Of a stretch of DNA of 64,000 nucleotides, positions 53,902 through 64,000 are shown piece after piece; position 1 is the stretch's first letter; the number at the start of each line of letters is the position of its first letter. This DNA comes from Balanoglossus misakiensis. Lineage: Eukaryota; Hemichordata. Location of the stretch: contig CM082579.2 in NCBI GenBank assembly GCA_040954595.2, positions 11,904,001 through 11,968,000 on the forward strand. Direction: 5' to 3'. Below the pieces are notes generated by a model, which searched no databases, was not told the DNA's origin, and was given only the letters and a program-made list of their open reading frames with translations. A program made the translations under genes and the position numbers.

Positions 53902-55576
53902 TTAATAGTGGCAATTAAAAAATGGTATAGAAGATAAAGTCGTATGAGCAAACTGTTTTACATTCCATTGTTCGGGACTATATCTATCTGGAGGTCGTCT
54001 CTGTCGTGTAGGGTAGCGTGGTTCAGGTTGAGTACTACTACTGGAGTCAGGACTGATGTTGTTGATAATAGCAGGAGTGATACCATCTGGATAGCTCGAT
54101 GACAAACCATCCGTACACTGCAAAATATGATTCGAGAAATCTGAGGTAAGTAATTGAGAAGGTCCATCCGGATTAACCATACTTGTGGAGTTGTACATCA
54201 GGGAACTTTCTCTTCTGGATGGGATGAACTCTGCAGCAGTAGGATTAAGAGCATTGTGTTCTGTTGGCAAGTTGATAGTTGACACGAATTGCAATTTACC
54301 AATGCCGTCATCATCTTCGTCCACTGCATCATGGGTAGCATTGTTGATTACACCCGGTACACTCTGCTTAACATCACGCTGCGTCATCTTGGTGTTAACA
54401 TCGTCATCCAGTTCGTCCGGAAGTATTGGTATTGGGAGTAGCAAATTTCTATGTAGTGTCCGCTTCCTTCCACCCTTAACTTGTTTTTGTACCACGTATA
54501 CTGGAATGTCTTCTATGGGCTGTGAAATCACTGTATATGGATCCTTTTCCCATTGGTCTGCCAATTTGTAATTGTCTTTAGGTCCCGTATTCTTCACCAA
54601 CACAGTATCACCAGGTTGTATTATGGCCACCTTCACTTTTCTATCATATGACTTCTTCTGCCGTTCACCAGACTTAACAGACCGTTCCGCTGCTACTTTA
54701 TAGGCGTAATCCAACCGTTCGGCAAGTTTCGTCACATAGTCTGAAACTGTTCCACCATATTCCAGGTTGGTCTGGTCTGCATGTCCGGATACATCTATAG
54801 GCAGTCTTGGTTCACGACCAAACATCAAAAAGAAAGGTGAATATCCGGTGCTTTCATGTTTTGTAGAATTATAGGCATGAACCATCGTATTGACATGTGA
54901 AGCCCATCTTGTCTTGTTTTCTTCATTCATAGTTCCAAGCATCTGTAATAACGTCTTATTAAATCGTTCGCACATTCCATTTCCCTGGGGGTGGTATGGA
55001 GTGGTCCTGGACTTCTTAATATTCGCTATTCGGCAAAGTTCCTGAATTGTATCGAGTGAAATGGTACGTCATCACTAATATGTTGCTATATCCTTGATCT
55101 GGTGTTGGTATATGGAGAAAGTCAATGCACACCATTTCCATCGGTTGTGATGTGTGAATATTAACCAAAGGAGTTCTGGGTAAGGAAGTTGAACTTTTCC
55201 TGCGAATGCATGGTAAACAATGTTCCACTTTCTTTTGAACATCCATCGACATCCTAGGCCAGTAGAATCTTCGTCGTACCAGATCCAGGGTTTTATCTTG
55301 GCCAAAGTGTCCAAGTTTATCATGTAGTTCCTCCAGGACATCTTTTCTATGGTGTACTGGTAAGACAAGTTGCAAATATTGTATATCATCGATGAAGCAT
55401 TTCCTGTATAGGACTCCATTCTTCAGAACAAGGCGTTTCCAATCTCGTATAAGTAGTCTGATATCTCCTATATGATCTCTCATAAGTGGTTTGTGGTCCT
55501 TTTCAAGCTGATCAGTCACATACTGTATTGTTGAATCTTTGGACTGCTCCGTCTTCCAGAAGTTGCAAATCAACAC
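53902..55576 (-). pseudogene. Second Gypsy remnant: integrase and C-terminal region
   Basis: The frame 55576-55016 has the H2C2 module (HDKLGHFGQDKTLDLV...CLPC) and the first catalytic Asp (CIDFL). It breaks after HFTRY: the middle of the core, with the second Asp, is deleted. The frame 54975-53902 resumes near the third box (TTPYHPQGNGMCERFNKTLL, Glu present) and continues with the basic helix, GDTVLVKN, YVVQKQV and HRNLLLP, then an acidic tail ending in an RQRRPPDRY motif. Related to the 29-37 kb element, but a different copy. Gag, protease, RT and LTRs are missing, so it is a dead fragment. Confidence 0.85.
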
Positions 55577-56493
55577 AGGGCGAACGTAATAAAAAGCACA
55601 AATTGCTACATATGAGAGGGCGAATCTAAACGTGATTGGGCAAAGGAAAGGAAGTGCCTGATTGGTCGAAAGTGATCTCCATCAGAATCCGTATGGCGAT
55701 GCAAGGTTCTATATACTATAGTCAAATAACAGTTTATATTTGTTCTCTCTTAAAGCGAACATCAAGTTTGTTCATCAACACAGATTTTCTCCAAAAGTTA
55801 CAGAGTCTGTCAGTAACCTTACAAATATCACTCTCAAAAATTTCCAACGAAAAGCAGCACGCCATTAGGTAAAATATTATGAATTATTTTGAAATTAAAC
55901 AAATAAAACTTTCTATAAGGCCAAATAATAAAATATGTGCTGTTTTGATTACCTGACATACCCTAATTTTTGCCCACCGACCCTTAACATTTTTGAGCTT
56001 CGTAAACCGGTAGTAATATGAAAATTGCGAGAATCACGCATGACGTCATTCTTCTACATTACGGCGGCCAAAGATATAAAAAATTGCAAAATAAAAAAAT
56101 TCCCTATACCTACCCTATTTTTGTAAACGATGTAATTGGAACAGCACATTGGCCAAATGTTACAGTGTCGTTGTCAGTGATTGCACCATACCTTTGTCTA
56201 TTGTAACGTTGTGAGATTATCGAAATGACAATCCCAGGTATGTTCAAAATGCGGAAGGATAAATGTACGTGACACAAAATCTTCATGAAAGGAATTTGAA
56301 GTAAAGTTGGCAAGCCTGTTTATTTTATTACCTTAAAGTACAGAAAAGCAATCACAACTGTTGTTATAGTAGGAGAAAGATCTGGGAAAAAAAATTAGTG
56401 GTCTTGTAAACAGAAATTGTTAATACGTGTCAAGAAAGACTCGGTCACATTTGTCTGAATTTGACTATTGTCAACATGTTTTCGTTGATAACT
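55577..56493. other. 3' flank of the esterase gene; otherwise no gene
   Basis: Two overlapping polyadenylation signals for the minus strand (complement of TTTATT) lie at 56319-56329, about 170 bp past the esterase stop. No coding region was recognised in the rest. Confidence 0.5.
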
Positions 56494-57635
56494 TTATCCA
56501 AGTACTCGTTCCATCATTCGGTGAATGGCAATCATCTGCGGAGCCAGGTTGGTAGCTATATGGATTAAAGAAGACAATATATATTAAAATAAGGTGTTCG
56601 GTTCAAAGCGAAACCAAATCACCTTCTGCATCTAATCTTCTGTCGCTTGATTGTTTCGCGCATCATTCACCAGTCAAAATGTTAACCTATGAACCTAAAT
56701 AAAATACAGAGGGTCACCGGGGCTTCCAAATTGTTCAAAACTTTCGCCTGAACCGACATTTGCGTTTGAAATGTTCTGGCAAATGAGAACAAATTACTAG
56801 TAATAAATATTGTCGTACCGTAGTAGGTTCCTGTATAACCCCACCTGTATAGAGAAACCAAAATGTGTGTTGGTCAGAAGGTCTTTCAACTGTTTGCTGT
56901 ATGACACGGTTCCTAACCTTTCTAATTATCTTCTTTTATCATAGTGTGTGAAATAGTTTTAAGGTATAATGATTATGTTGTGTGCATTTATATTTTTGTG
57001 TATGTATCTTTGCATGTAGCCGGTAGACCGGTTAATCATATAGTCATAATATTGTTCATAGTGCCGCCAAAACCCCAATACTCTCGTTATTTAATCTACA
57101 AATTGCTCTATTCCTCACGATATATACTCCAATCAGACACCCTTACCTTTCATCTATTAAAGCTGTAATGCCTGCCATTTTTGAAAATGTTTTAATGAGT
57201 TTACTTTCAAACTTAATGTATTCCATTTAAATAAAATAAACGATGGGTATACATGAACCTCTGATTGTGGCCAGACAAGTTAAATAATAAATGGGTACCG
57301 CAGCCATATATTCATCCACCCATTTCAAAAGTAACCTATTATCATGGGTATTAGAATTCAAATGGTGTCGTTTTTCAATAAGGATAATGAGAAGATAAAA
57401 GTATTCATCGATAAAAATGTGCTAAAAGTGGCAGCTCCTGGGGCTTTAAAAACGAATATTAAGATGAGCTTCTTTTGATAAGTACATACCAATCCCAGCA
57501 TCCATTACCATTCCCATGGGAAACTGACGCAATCGCTTGAGGGTAAACGATTATAATGTCATTTAATTCAGCAACTTCGTTGTAACCCGAGTTACGTGCA
57601 TATTCGTCCCCGACAAATGTTCTGCAAATGATTTT

Positions 57636-57686
<51 letters not shown>

Positions 57687-57738
57687 GCCGCCACCACCAC
57701 CACTACCACCACTACCACAACCATCATCATCATCATCC

Positions 57739-57770
<32 letters not shown>

Positions 57771-60700
57771 TTGTTCATTTCCTGTTAACACTCGAAGACA
57801 CTTCTGTGATACGATATCCCGTTTTCAATGAAGTAATCCGTCGTAAGCGAGTAACCTTAAAAATCAAACTCCTCTCGTACATTACATCGTATCCATTATG
57901 CACCAAAGAATATTAACCGTAATGAATACCTAAGAAAATGACATTCCGTAATTGTAACCCATACGCATTATTTTCTTACAAACAAAAGAAATAATTTATC
58001 ATCATCTTCATAAACACTCACCTTCCTTGTTTACAGCCATGCAGAGCAATATGGACCTTGCAGCCTAGAAATAATGCATTAATAATTATTTAATAACTTC
58101 ATCATGGACAGCGATGAAGACCTCCTTATGATTCGCACAGCAACGCGTCCATACAGAGGGAAACATTTGACCTGAAGACGAGGCAGATGGAATTGGCAGA
58201 CAGGTTCAGTATAGTCAACCGTGACCATTGCATATACACAAGCTTTAAGCCTAGTTGATGAATCAGCACAAGTCAAAGTCCTGGAGAGACTGTGTATGTA
58301 CAAGTATGTGATTTTGTTAAATACAAATATATGAAAGATAAACGATCCAGGTTCGTGATTAAACTGAACAATTCGCTGATGTTTAACTATTTGATCAGAA
58401 GCACTTACCACTGTATCTGGTGTTACAGCCAGATGGCACATAGACATAACCGATGAAATCCATGCTGGATTGTTCGGGATAAGACGAATAGAAAAATTCA
58501 TCTTGGTCGAACTCATAAAACTGCGAATGATGAATACATGGGATTTAAATTAAATAAGTCAGGTGGACAATGTGTCTTGCTTAACAAGTGCTGTGATGTG
58601 ATCATTAGCAACAAATAGACCTGCCAATTTGGAAGAACATCAGCAAATATAAATTTGTTGAGAGAATTCTTGTTAGACCTAGTTATCCTTTTGCACAGTG
58701 CAGGTCACATTCACTGCCATCCGGGAGTCCATACACAGAAAATGATCGACCTGTACGCAGCTGTCCACATCTGAGTGGCGCCATTCCGAATGACAGCATT
58801 TACACACCGGTTTCGATACCAAGCCTATACTCGGGGATTTTACCCAGAATGCAACGATTATCAATCCAGACGTCATCTTTACGTTTTGAGTCGATGTAAA
58901 ATCGTTCATACACTGGAAGGTGATCTATCTAGTGATCTATTTACACAACTAAATTGTTTTCTACTTACAACTCCTTGAAGGATAGTGTTGCTCCCCGGTT
59001 TCTATTGGTGAAACACAAATTAATGCGTTAAAGATTGTTTTCAAAATGCAATTATCAATTTCAGTAAAAATTTTGGAATTTTTGAAACAGCATTATTTTT
59101 ATGGTATCTGTCTACGAAGTCAGATTTTTTTGTCATTTTCTTCAAAATAAAGACAAGAAATGAGTTTACAAGGAGGGAGGGGGGAAATTAAATGTAGCTG
59201 ATGGTGCTGGTAGACAAAAGTGAATACGGGCATATTACCTTATGGATTTATACCGGCTCATCATACTTATATTATTTTTACATCGTGTAAATGAAAATAA
59301 CTAATGTCGTTATCATTATTCTGTTAGCGTCTACAATTACACATATATTTTTTTTCGAAATAAAACAAATGAGTTAATTGTTCTAGTGAGACATTACATG
59401 ATTTTCACCTCTACAGACTTACCGTTAATCCACCATACATGTGATTGAGGATGTCATAAGCCGCGTTGTAATTACAATTATTGATGTACGGGGATCCGTT
59501 ATAGCCACAGCTGTTGCCATAGAAATCTGTCGGCTAAATGCACAATATAAATCTTAAAACACGGGGACAAATGCAACACTACGTTTCTGAATAGTAAATA
59601 GATTTACTGTTTCAAAAATCCTCTTCAAAAAGGAATAATAGGGTGAACTTCAACGAAAATTTCATTGGTATCCTTGGTCGTGTTATGATATCAATCTGAA
59701 CTTCGATATACGGGCTATGAAAATGTCAAAATATTCCATACACTCAGACATGAAATTTCATCATGCTACTAACAGTTTTGGAATTGTCGAACTCAACAAA
59801 ATGCAAGGCGATCTTGCTTGGCTATAAATTTTATATGGGAGGACGGCATTTTCATGTGAAACAGAACAACAACACATGACGTATTGTTTTAACCAATGCT
59901 ACGTTTTTTTGTTAAACTGTGCACCACTTCTGATTCTAATTTCATAAAAAGCTTGACTTGTATTCACTGGCCAGCAACCCGTTGTTATGGTAAATAACCA
60001 AGTCTAGCGAGATCTCGCAATGAGTGGAATGCCATCTTCTTCATAGATCCCCCTGATTAAACTTATACTCGGCAAAATATTAGTTTATTTAGATGTCTTG
60101 AAACGTCATAACAAAGAAAATATGCATTACTTTACTAATCTCACCTTCCCAGATTAGTTAGTAGGAAAAGAGAAGCATATTTATCTTACCGTGGCGTGTT
60201 CGGCATTGACGTCGAATTTCGTGGCAATAATTGCACCAAAAGCCGTGTAGTAATCCTCTACCGTTTTCACTGAATCTGTAAAATATGCACATGTAATAAG
60301 GCAGAATGCTATGAATAGGTCAGTTGTTCGAATTGGTGATATCCATTTTCGGCTGTCCATTTTTTTCTGTTTGAGACAAATACCGTCATTTTAACAAATG
60401 ACACAATGCACGTGTATATTCGTTATCAAATTGATCCATCAATTCTCCTGCTTACAAGGAGTTCAAACGTGTCATTATGTAACAGGGAAATTTGCGATCA
60501 TGTTGGATTTTAAGTATTCGCAAATCCGATAAGACAAAAACATTTCGTTTATAACCAAATTCTTCTTTAATCACATGACAAAAAATGGACCTTTCTCAGT
60601 AAGTCTCCCCTTGCATTATTTACTGAAAAAATATCAAAATTGATAATTGTGACACGAAGGCACGGACTAACACACATGTTGCGGTGTGGTTCAAAAATGA

Positions 60701-63700
60701 TTCCTATAATGCAAGTGGGCGTAGGGGGCGTTAGAAACCCACCTTGTAAGACAACTGTGTCCATACTACCGCCATAGATAAACACTCTGTCATTATTCAT
60801 GTAACTGACGTCATCAATGCTTGTGGTGGTAGCAGCGGTGTTTTTGGTGACCTGGACAAGATAGGGTGTGTCGATGAAAGATGGTGTGTCCATACATCTT
60901 AAAGCATATAGGGCAGCGGTCTCGGCACAATAATATGGTACTGGCAAGGAAATGTAATTGTAAGGAATTAATCGATAACATCCATGTTACAGGGCGCCTG
61001 TGAAAGTCTCTTATAGAAACACGAGGAAAGCCTTATTTGAGAAGCTTTTATACGCATGCGCCCCACACAAAAAGTTTCCTCATCAAATTGAGTGATAGAA
61101 CATTACAGGGCGTTTCCCGTAGATTGGTGATCATTTGAATTTCTAAACAAGTTAGTATATTTGAGATTCTCGATTTCTGATGTTCCGTGGCCGAGTTTCT
61201 TTAGTTATTCTTACTTTTACAAAATGATGACAACACCATCTACACCATGCTCTTTGCATTTTGATACTTGATAGTTGGTAATACAGTACAGTACAGTACA
61301 GTACAGTACAGTACAGTACAGTGCAGTGTAGTGCAGTGAAGTACAGTGCAGCGCAGCACAGCACAGCACAATGCAGCACAACACAGTGCAGTACAGAACA
61401 GCACAGCACAGTGTAGTAAACTGTTAGACATATTGGTGTTATGGTAGTTTCCTAATCAGCCAATCAACGACCAGTGAATAATTTAAAGAAAAATTACCTC
61501 CGGCCATAATGCCAACACCCATAACTTCACTGGAATATGCAACATGGAATTGTGTGGCAAAACACGCCCCTGATGAAATACCGCTGACGGACACTTTAGA
61601 GCTGTCGCCTCCATAGTAACCTATAGGTAAAATTATATGACATGTCAGATTGCTTATCCCATAAGTGTCCAAAATATCATCGCTATTATTTCGCCAAGAA
61701 AAATGTTGTACTCCTGGTGAATTGATAAAATTCTTATACAACATTTCGCACACCACACTACAGCATATGTCTGCCATCATGCTATATAAGCGATCGCTGA
61801 GTTGGAAGTTTATCCTGTAATCTGTTTGTATAGAGTTCTTGCTGTAGATGCGAGTTCAAATGGCGTCACTCTGAAAGCACCAATCGGAACAGAGGAATCC
61901 ATGTTCGATTCAGGTCACTCGGTTCTTCTGACGAGCGCAATGAGAGGAGAATCTTTGGATGAAATACTAGTATTACCCCATAGCAATGTCTACACAAGTT
62001 CATTATTTAGTGTTTCTTGTAATCGGGAGTTTGAAAAATTAGATACAATACTAGATTAAACAAACATTGAATCGCACTAATGGAAAGAAAAATACACAGT
62101 GATGATATTCCGACTTCATTGAATGAATTAGTTAAAAAGGTGTCACCGTGCTAAAGTGCCACCTGCACCATATCAAATTAATCTAATTTCACCTCAGTAT
62201 ATTAACATTTATTACATTTATCAGTTTAATAAAGGAGTCGTGTTATTGAGTTAACCATAATTAAATTGTCGTCTTGGTAATACAAATAAGATGATTTAGG
62301 AGTATTTTAAATGACCTGTTATCTAATAAAAAAATATTTTGCTGATAAACATATGTCGCTTTCAGTGCAGAGTCCAATAAAAACCTCAGGGAACTTTAAT
62401 TCATGTTTAATTATTTTAGCGAATTTAGATTTTGAGTTCATTCAGCGGTTTGTAATTTACCTATAAAGAAAGCTTTAGCGTGGAAAACATAGAGAAAAGT
62501 TTGAATGAGCGGCACTTAATTAAATAAGGGAATGTACAACGCTAGCTAAATTAGATAAAGTGCCATATGTCTTCCCTGGGATTTCTGACAGAGTATATGT
62601 CATGAATTCAATGCATATTCATAGTTTCGTTTGTCGCATTGCGCTTTATTTGACCTGGCGTGTGCGGTCAGTGCGCAGGCGTCCGTGTTTTTTTTCCGTA
62701 TTAAATTTGGAAGTCAACGTGTATGCGTCCCCGTGTTTTTTTTACCCAAGCAGTTGCTGGAAGGAAGGTGGATACGACGCCTAAGTACATGTAAGTTTTG
62801 AACATGTCAATGCGTTAGTGAAAGTTGGTAGTGCGAATCTGAGGGGATATGATGATGGATTTTGATGGTAGCCGCCGTCGTGGATAAATACCGTTCCCTT
62901 TAAACCGGTTGTTCGGGAACTCTCTGCTGAGTCGTGGCTTCTCGTGACACGCAGCTTTGAATGAATATACAAACATCACTGTCTCTTCCATGTTATTAAA
63001 ATTATCGAACGTAATTGTCATTGAAAATATTTCACAGATGGTATTTTGTCGTTTCGTTAATTACTTACAAAAGATATCAGAGCTTTCTTTTCTGACAATA
63101 AAATAACTTGGAGATCCAAAGTGTCTCTTGGTGGCAAGCAAATTTTCCTCACGCCGTGACAGAATATCGAGTAGTGGCTGGTTTTGTAAAACAATTTTAA
63201 TAATTGTTAACTTTTGTCAATTGGGGGAGGGAGTGGGTTAGTTGCTTCTTGACAGAAACTGACCAGTACCTGATGGAAACCAGGTATGCATTATTGCTTA
63301 CTAAAGCGACCCGTGGCACCCCTTAATGCAAAACAGCGGAGAAAAACATTTAGTAAGGACATCTTTCTTCTGCAAGGCGTCATTAGCATACAATTCGATG
63401 ATTCTATATGTTCTGGAATAAAATTATTTCACAACACGGGTCTAAATTGACCAATTCTACTCAAACTTGTCCCATAAAATTAAAGCCCCATTTGTTGCAA
63501 CTCGGTAAAAACTATTTTACCTTAAAATAACCTCGGTTTGTCAGTAAAAGACTTATTTATGACAAAATAGCCTACAAATAAAAGAAATACCAGTTAAGTC
63601 GAAAATTCCAACAATTTCATAAAGTGAAATAGTGCAATGACTCGAAATTGCCATGTGGAGTAAGTACATTTACTTCCACGTGTTCCAGTGGATGAAATTG

Positions 63701-64000
63701 TGCTTTGTTTATGAAGTTTTACAGTGGGAAATGCTACGTTTTGATGTATTTTGCATTTTCTCACGGTGGCGGTCATATTCTTTTGCGGCAATGTGTTATT
63801 ATCTGGGTAAAGCTTGCATATGCTCCCATACTTAGGGTATCTAAAATGTCTATATTCTTCAGTGCATTCATCTGTATCGGCTAATATGACTACAGTACGT
63901 TTGAAAATAAAATTCACGATAATTTCCCAAAAGTTACAGCTCATGCAGCTTTAAAGACTGTTCCCAAATTGTCAAAATAAACTCACCCAATGACGGTACA
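56494..64000 (-). CDS. Poly(3-hydroxybutyrate) depolymerase-like esterase, 5' end outside window
   Basis: Exons (minus strand, high to low): 64000-63987 (partial), 61620-61498, 60940-60743, 60275-60190, 59533-59423, 59001-58969 (33 bases), 58520-58409, 58064-58022, 57621-57490, 56844-56819 (26 bases), 56555-56494. All lengths and phases agree. The order of motifs follows bacterial and fungal PHB depolymerases: nucleophile serine in [12 protein letters not shown], then PYYCAE, catalytic Asp in [20 protein letters not shown] with [11 protein letters not shown], catalytic His in [41 protein letters not shown] and the end [17 protein letters not shown]. Many cysteines suggest a secreted protein; the signal peptide is not in view. 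Probable role: hydrolysis of short-chain polyesters or other esters, perhaps digestive (inference). The frame is free of stops. Confidence 0.92.
57490..57621 (-). CDS. Esterase exon with the GYN...YPQA...CWDW block
   Basis: Encodes [28 protein letters not shown] and GCWDW. The acceptor (ATTTGCAG, 57622-57629) stands directly next to a long GAT/ATG microsatellite instead of a normal pyrimidine tract. The phase-2 ends fit both neighbours (58064-58022 and the 26-base exon 56844-56819). Confidence 0.9.
57636..57770 (+). repeat. (CAT)n microsatellite with ACC/GCC core
   Basis: About 135 bp of CAT units, interrupted in the middle by GCCGCCACCACCACC-type triplets. It lies in an esterase intron 15 bp from the splice acceptor. 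The frame that reads it as poly-Asp/Gly (57459-57791) is an artefact of intron read-through. Confidence 0.95.
61281..61418 (+). repeat. (ACAGT)n / (GCAC A)n pentanucleotide array
   Basis: About eight perfect ACAGT units, then degenerate CAGTGCAG/CAGCACAG units, in an esterase intron. Cys/Leu/Tyr-rich frames across it are artefacts. Confidence 0.92.
61498..61620 (-). CDS. Esterase exon with the nucleophile serine
   Basis: Starts after an ACCTATAG acceptor and ends at a GTAATT donor, both phase 1. It encodes [18 protein letters not shown] and then the helix [20 protein letters not shown]-x-S-x-G is kept as GISSG. The helix after it, with the FHVA(F/Y)S motif, is typical of this esterase group. 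Confidence 0.9.
61621..63986 (-). other. Large 5' intron of the esterase gene
   Basis: Between the serine exon and the partial exon at the window end I found no further phase-1 exon. A plus-strand open stretch at 61802-62059 ([19 protein letters not shown]...) looks protein-like but matches nothing that I know and has no clear splice partners. Confidence 0.55.

Noticed and set aside
57459-57791. Poly-Asp/Gly protein
   Set aside because: The acidic run is an intronic CAT microsatellite; only the last 44 codons before the donor are a real esterase exon.
61152-61431. Cys/Leu/Tyr-rich frames
   Set aside because: They read through a pentanucleotide array in an intron.
61802-62059. Plus-strand 85-codon gene
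   Set aside because: Composition looks protein-like, but there is no motif, no splice partner and no homologue that I know; it lies in the esterase intron.
1-64000. CRISPR arrays, bacterial operons, rRNA or tRNA genes
   Set aside because: No spaced direct repeats, Shine-Dalgarno-led gene trains or cloverleaf-like sequences were noticed; the gene structure is eukaryotic.

Overview
The window is nuclear DNA from an animal. Split genes with GT-AG introns, signal-peptide and type II membrane proteins, an Ig V-set domain, a C-type lectin, a Roc-COR protein, MITEs and several retrotransposon orders all point to a metazoan. The mix (V-set receptor, pyrin-like death fold joined to Roc-COR, EGF/C-type lectin, Ngaro-type and Tx1-like elements) suggests a marine invertebrate. 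A cephalochordate is my best guess, but the sequence alone does not settle it. Host exons were assembled by hand from frame, splice sites and intron phase. Within each gene reported as a chain, the phases agree.

Layout. (1) 1.8-4.3 kb, minus strand: a small Ig V-set gene with a signal-peptide exon. (2) 6.8-23.5 kb, plus strand: a six-exon gene for a 774-residue protein, pyrin-like death-fold domain + Roc GTPase + COR. Its first intron (12.3 kb) holds an antisense Ngaro-type tyrosine-recombinase retrotransposon with split direct repeats. That element was itself hit by an 847-bp Harbinger-type MITE and by a 4.0-kb foldback element whose arms are satellite-like. (3) 24.9-27.2 kb, plus: exons of a multi-pass membrane protein, incompletely resolved, followed by a broken LINE. 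(4) 29.0-37.1 kb, minus: a Gypsy LTR element with both LTRs, RNase H deleted and catalytic residues lost, sitting in the 3' part of a Tx1-like LINE (37.1-42.4 kb). (5) 42.6-44.6 kb, plus: a type II membrane protein with EGF and C-type lectin domains, starting 180 bp from the LINE ORF1. (6) 45.6-46.3 kb, minus: a PLGRKT (plasminogen receptor KT)-like gene with an in-frame stop, next to a long hairpin element. (7) 46.5-55.6 kb: repeats, a TIR-bounded 2-kb element, a decayed PIF1-type helicase with a large unrecognised C-terminal domain, and a second Gypsy remnant. (8) 56.5 kb to the window end, minus: a many-exon poly(3-hydroxybutyrate) depolymerase-like esterase with Ser, Asp and His motifs in separate exons. 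Its 5' end lies outside the window.

The host genes do not form a pathway that I can show. Three (Ig V-set, pyrin-Roc-COR, EGF-lectin) have architectures typical of recognition or innate immune signalling. The esterase is a bacterial-type enzyme carried in a fully intron-split animal gene. About half of the window is transposon-derived, with clear nesting.
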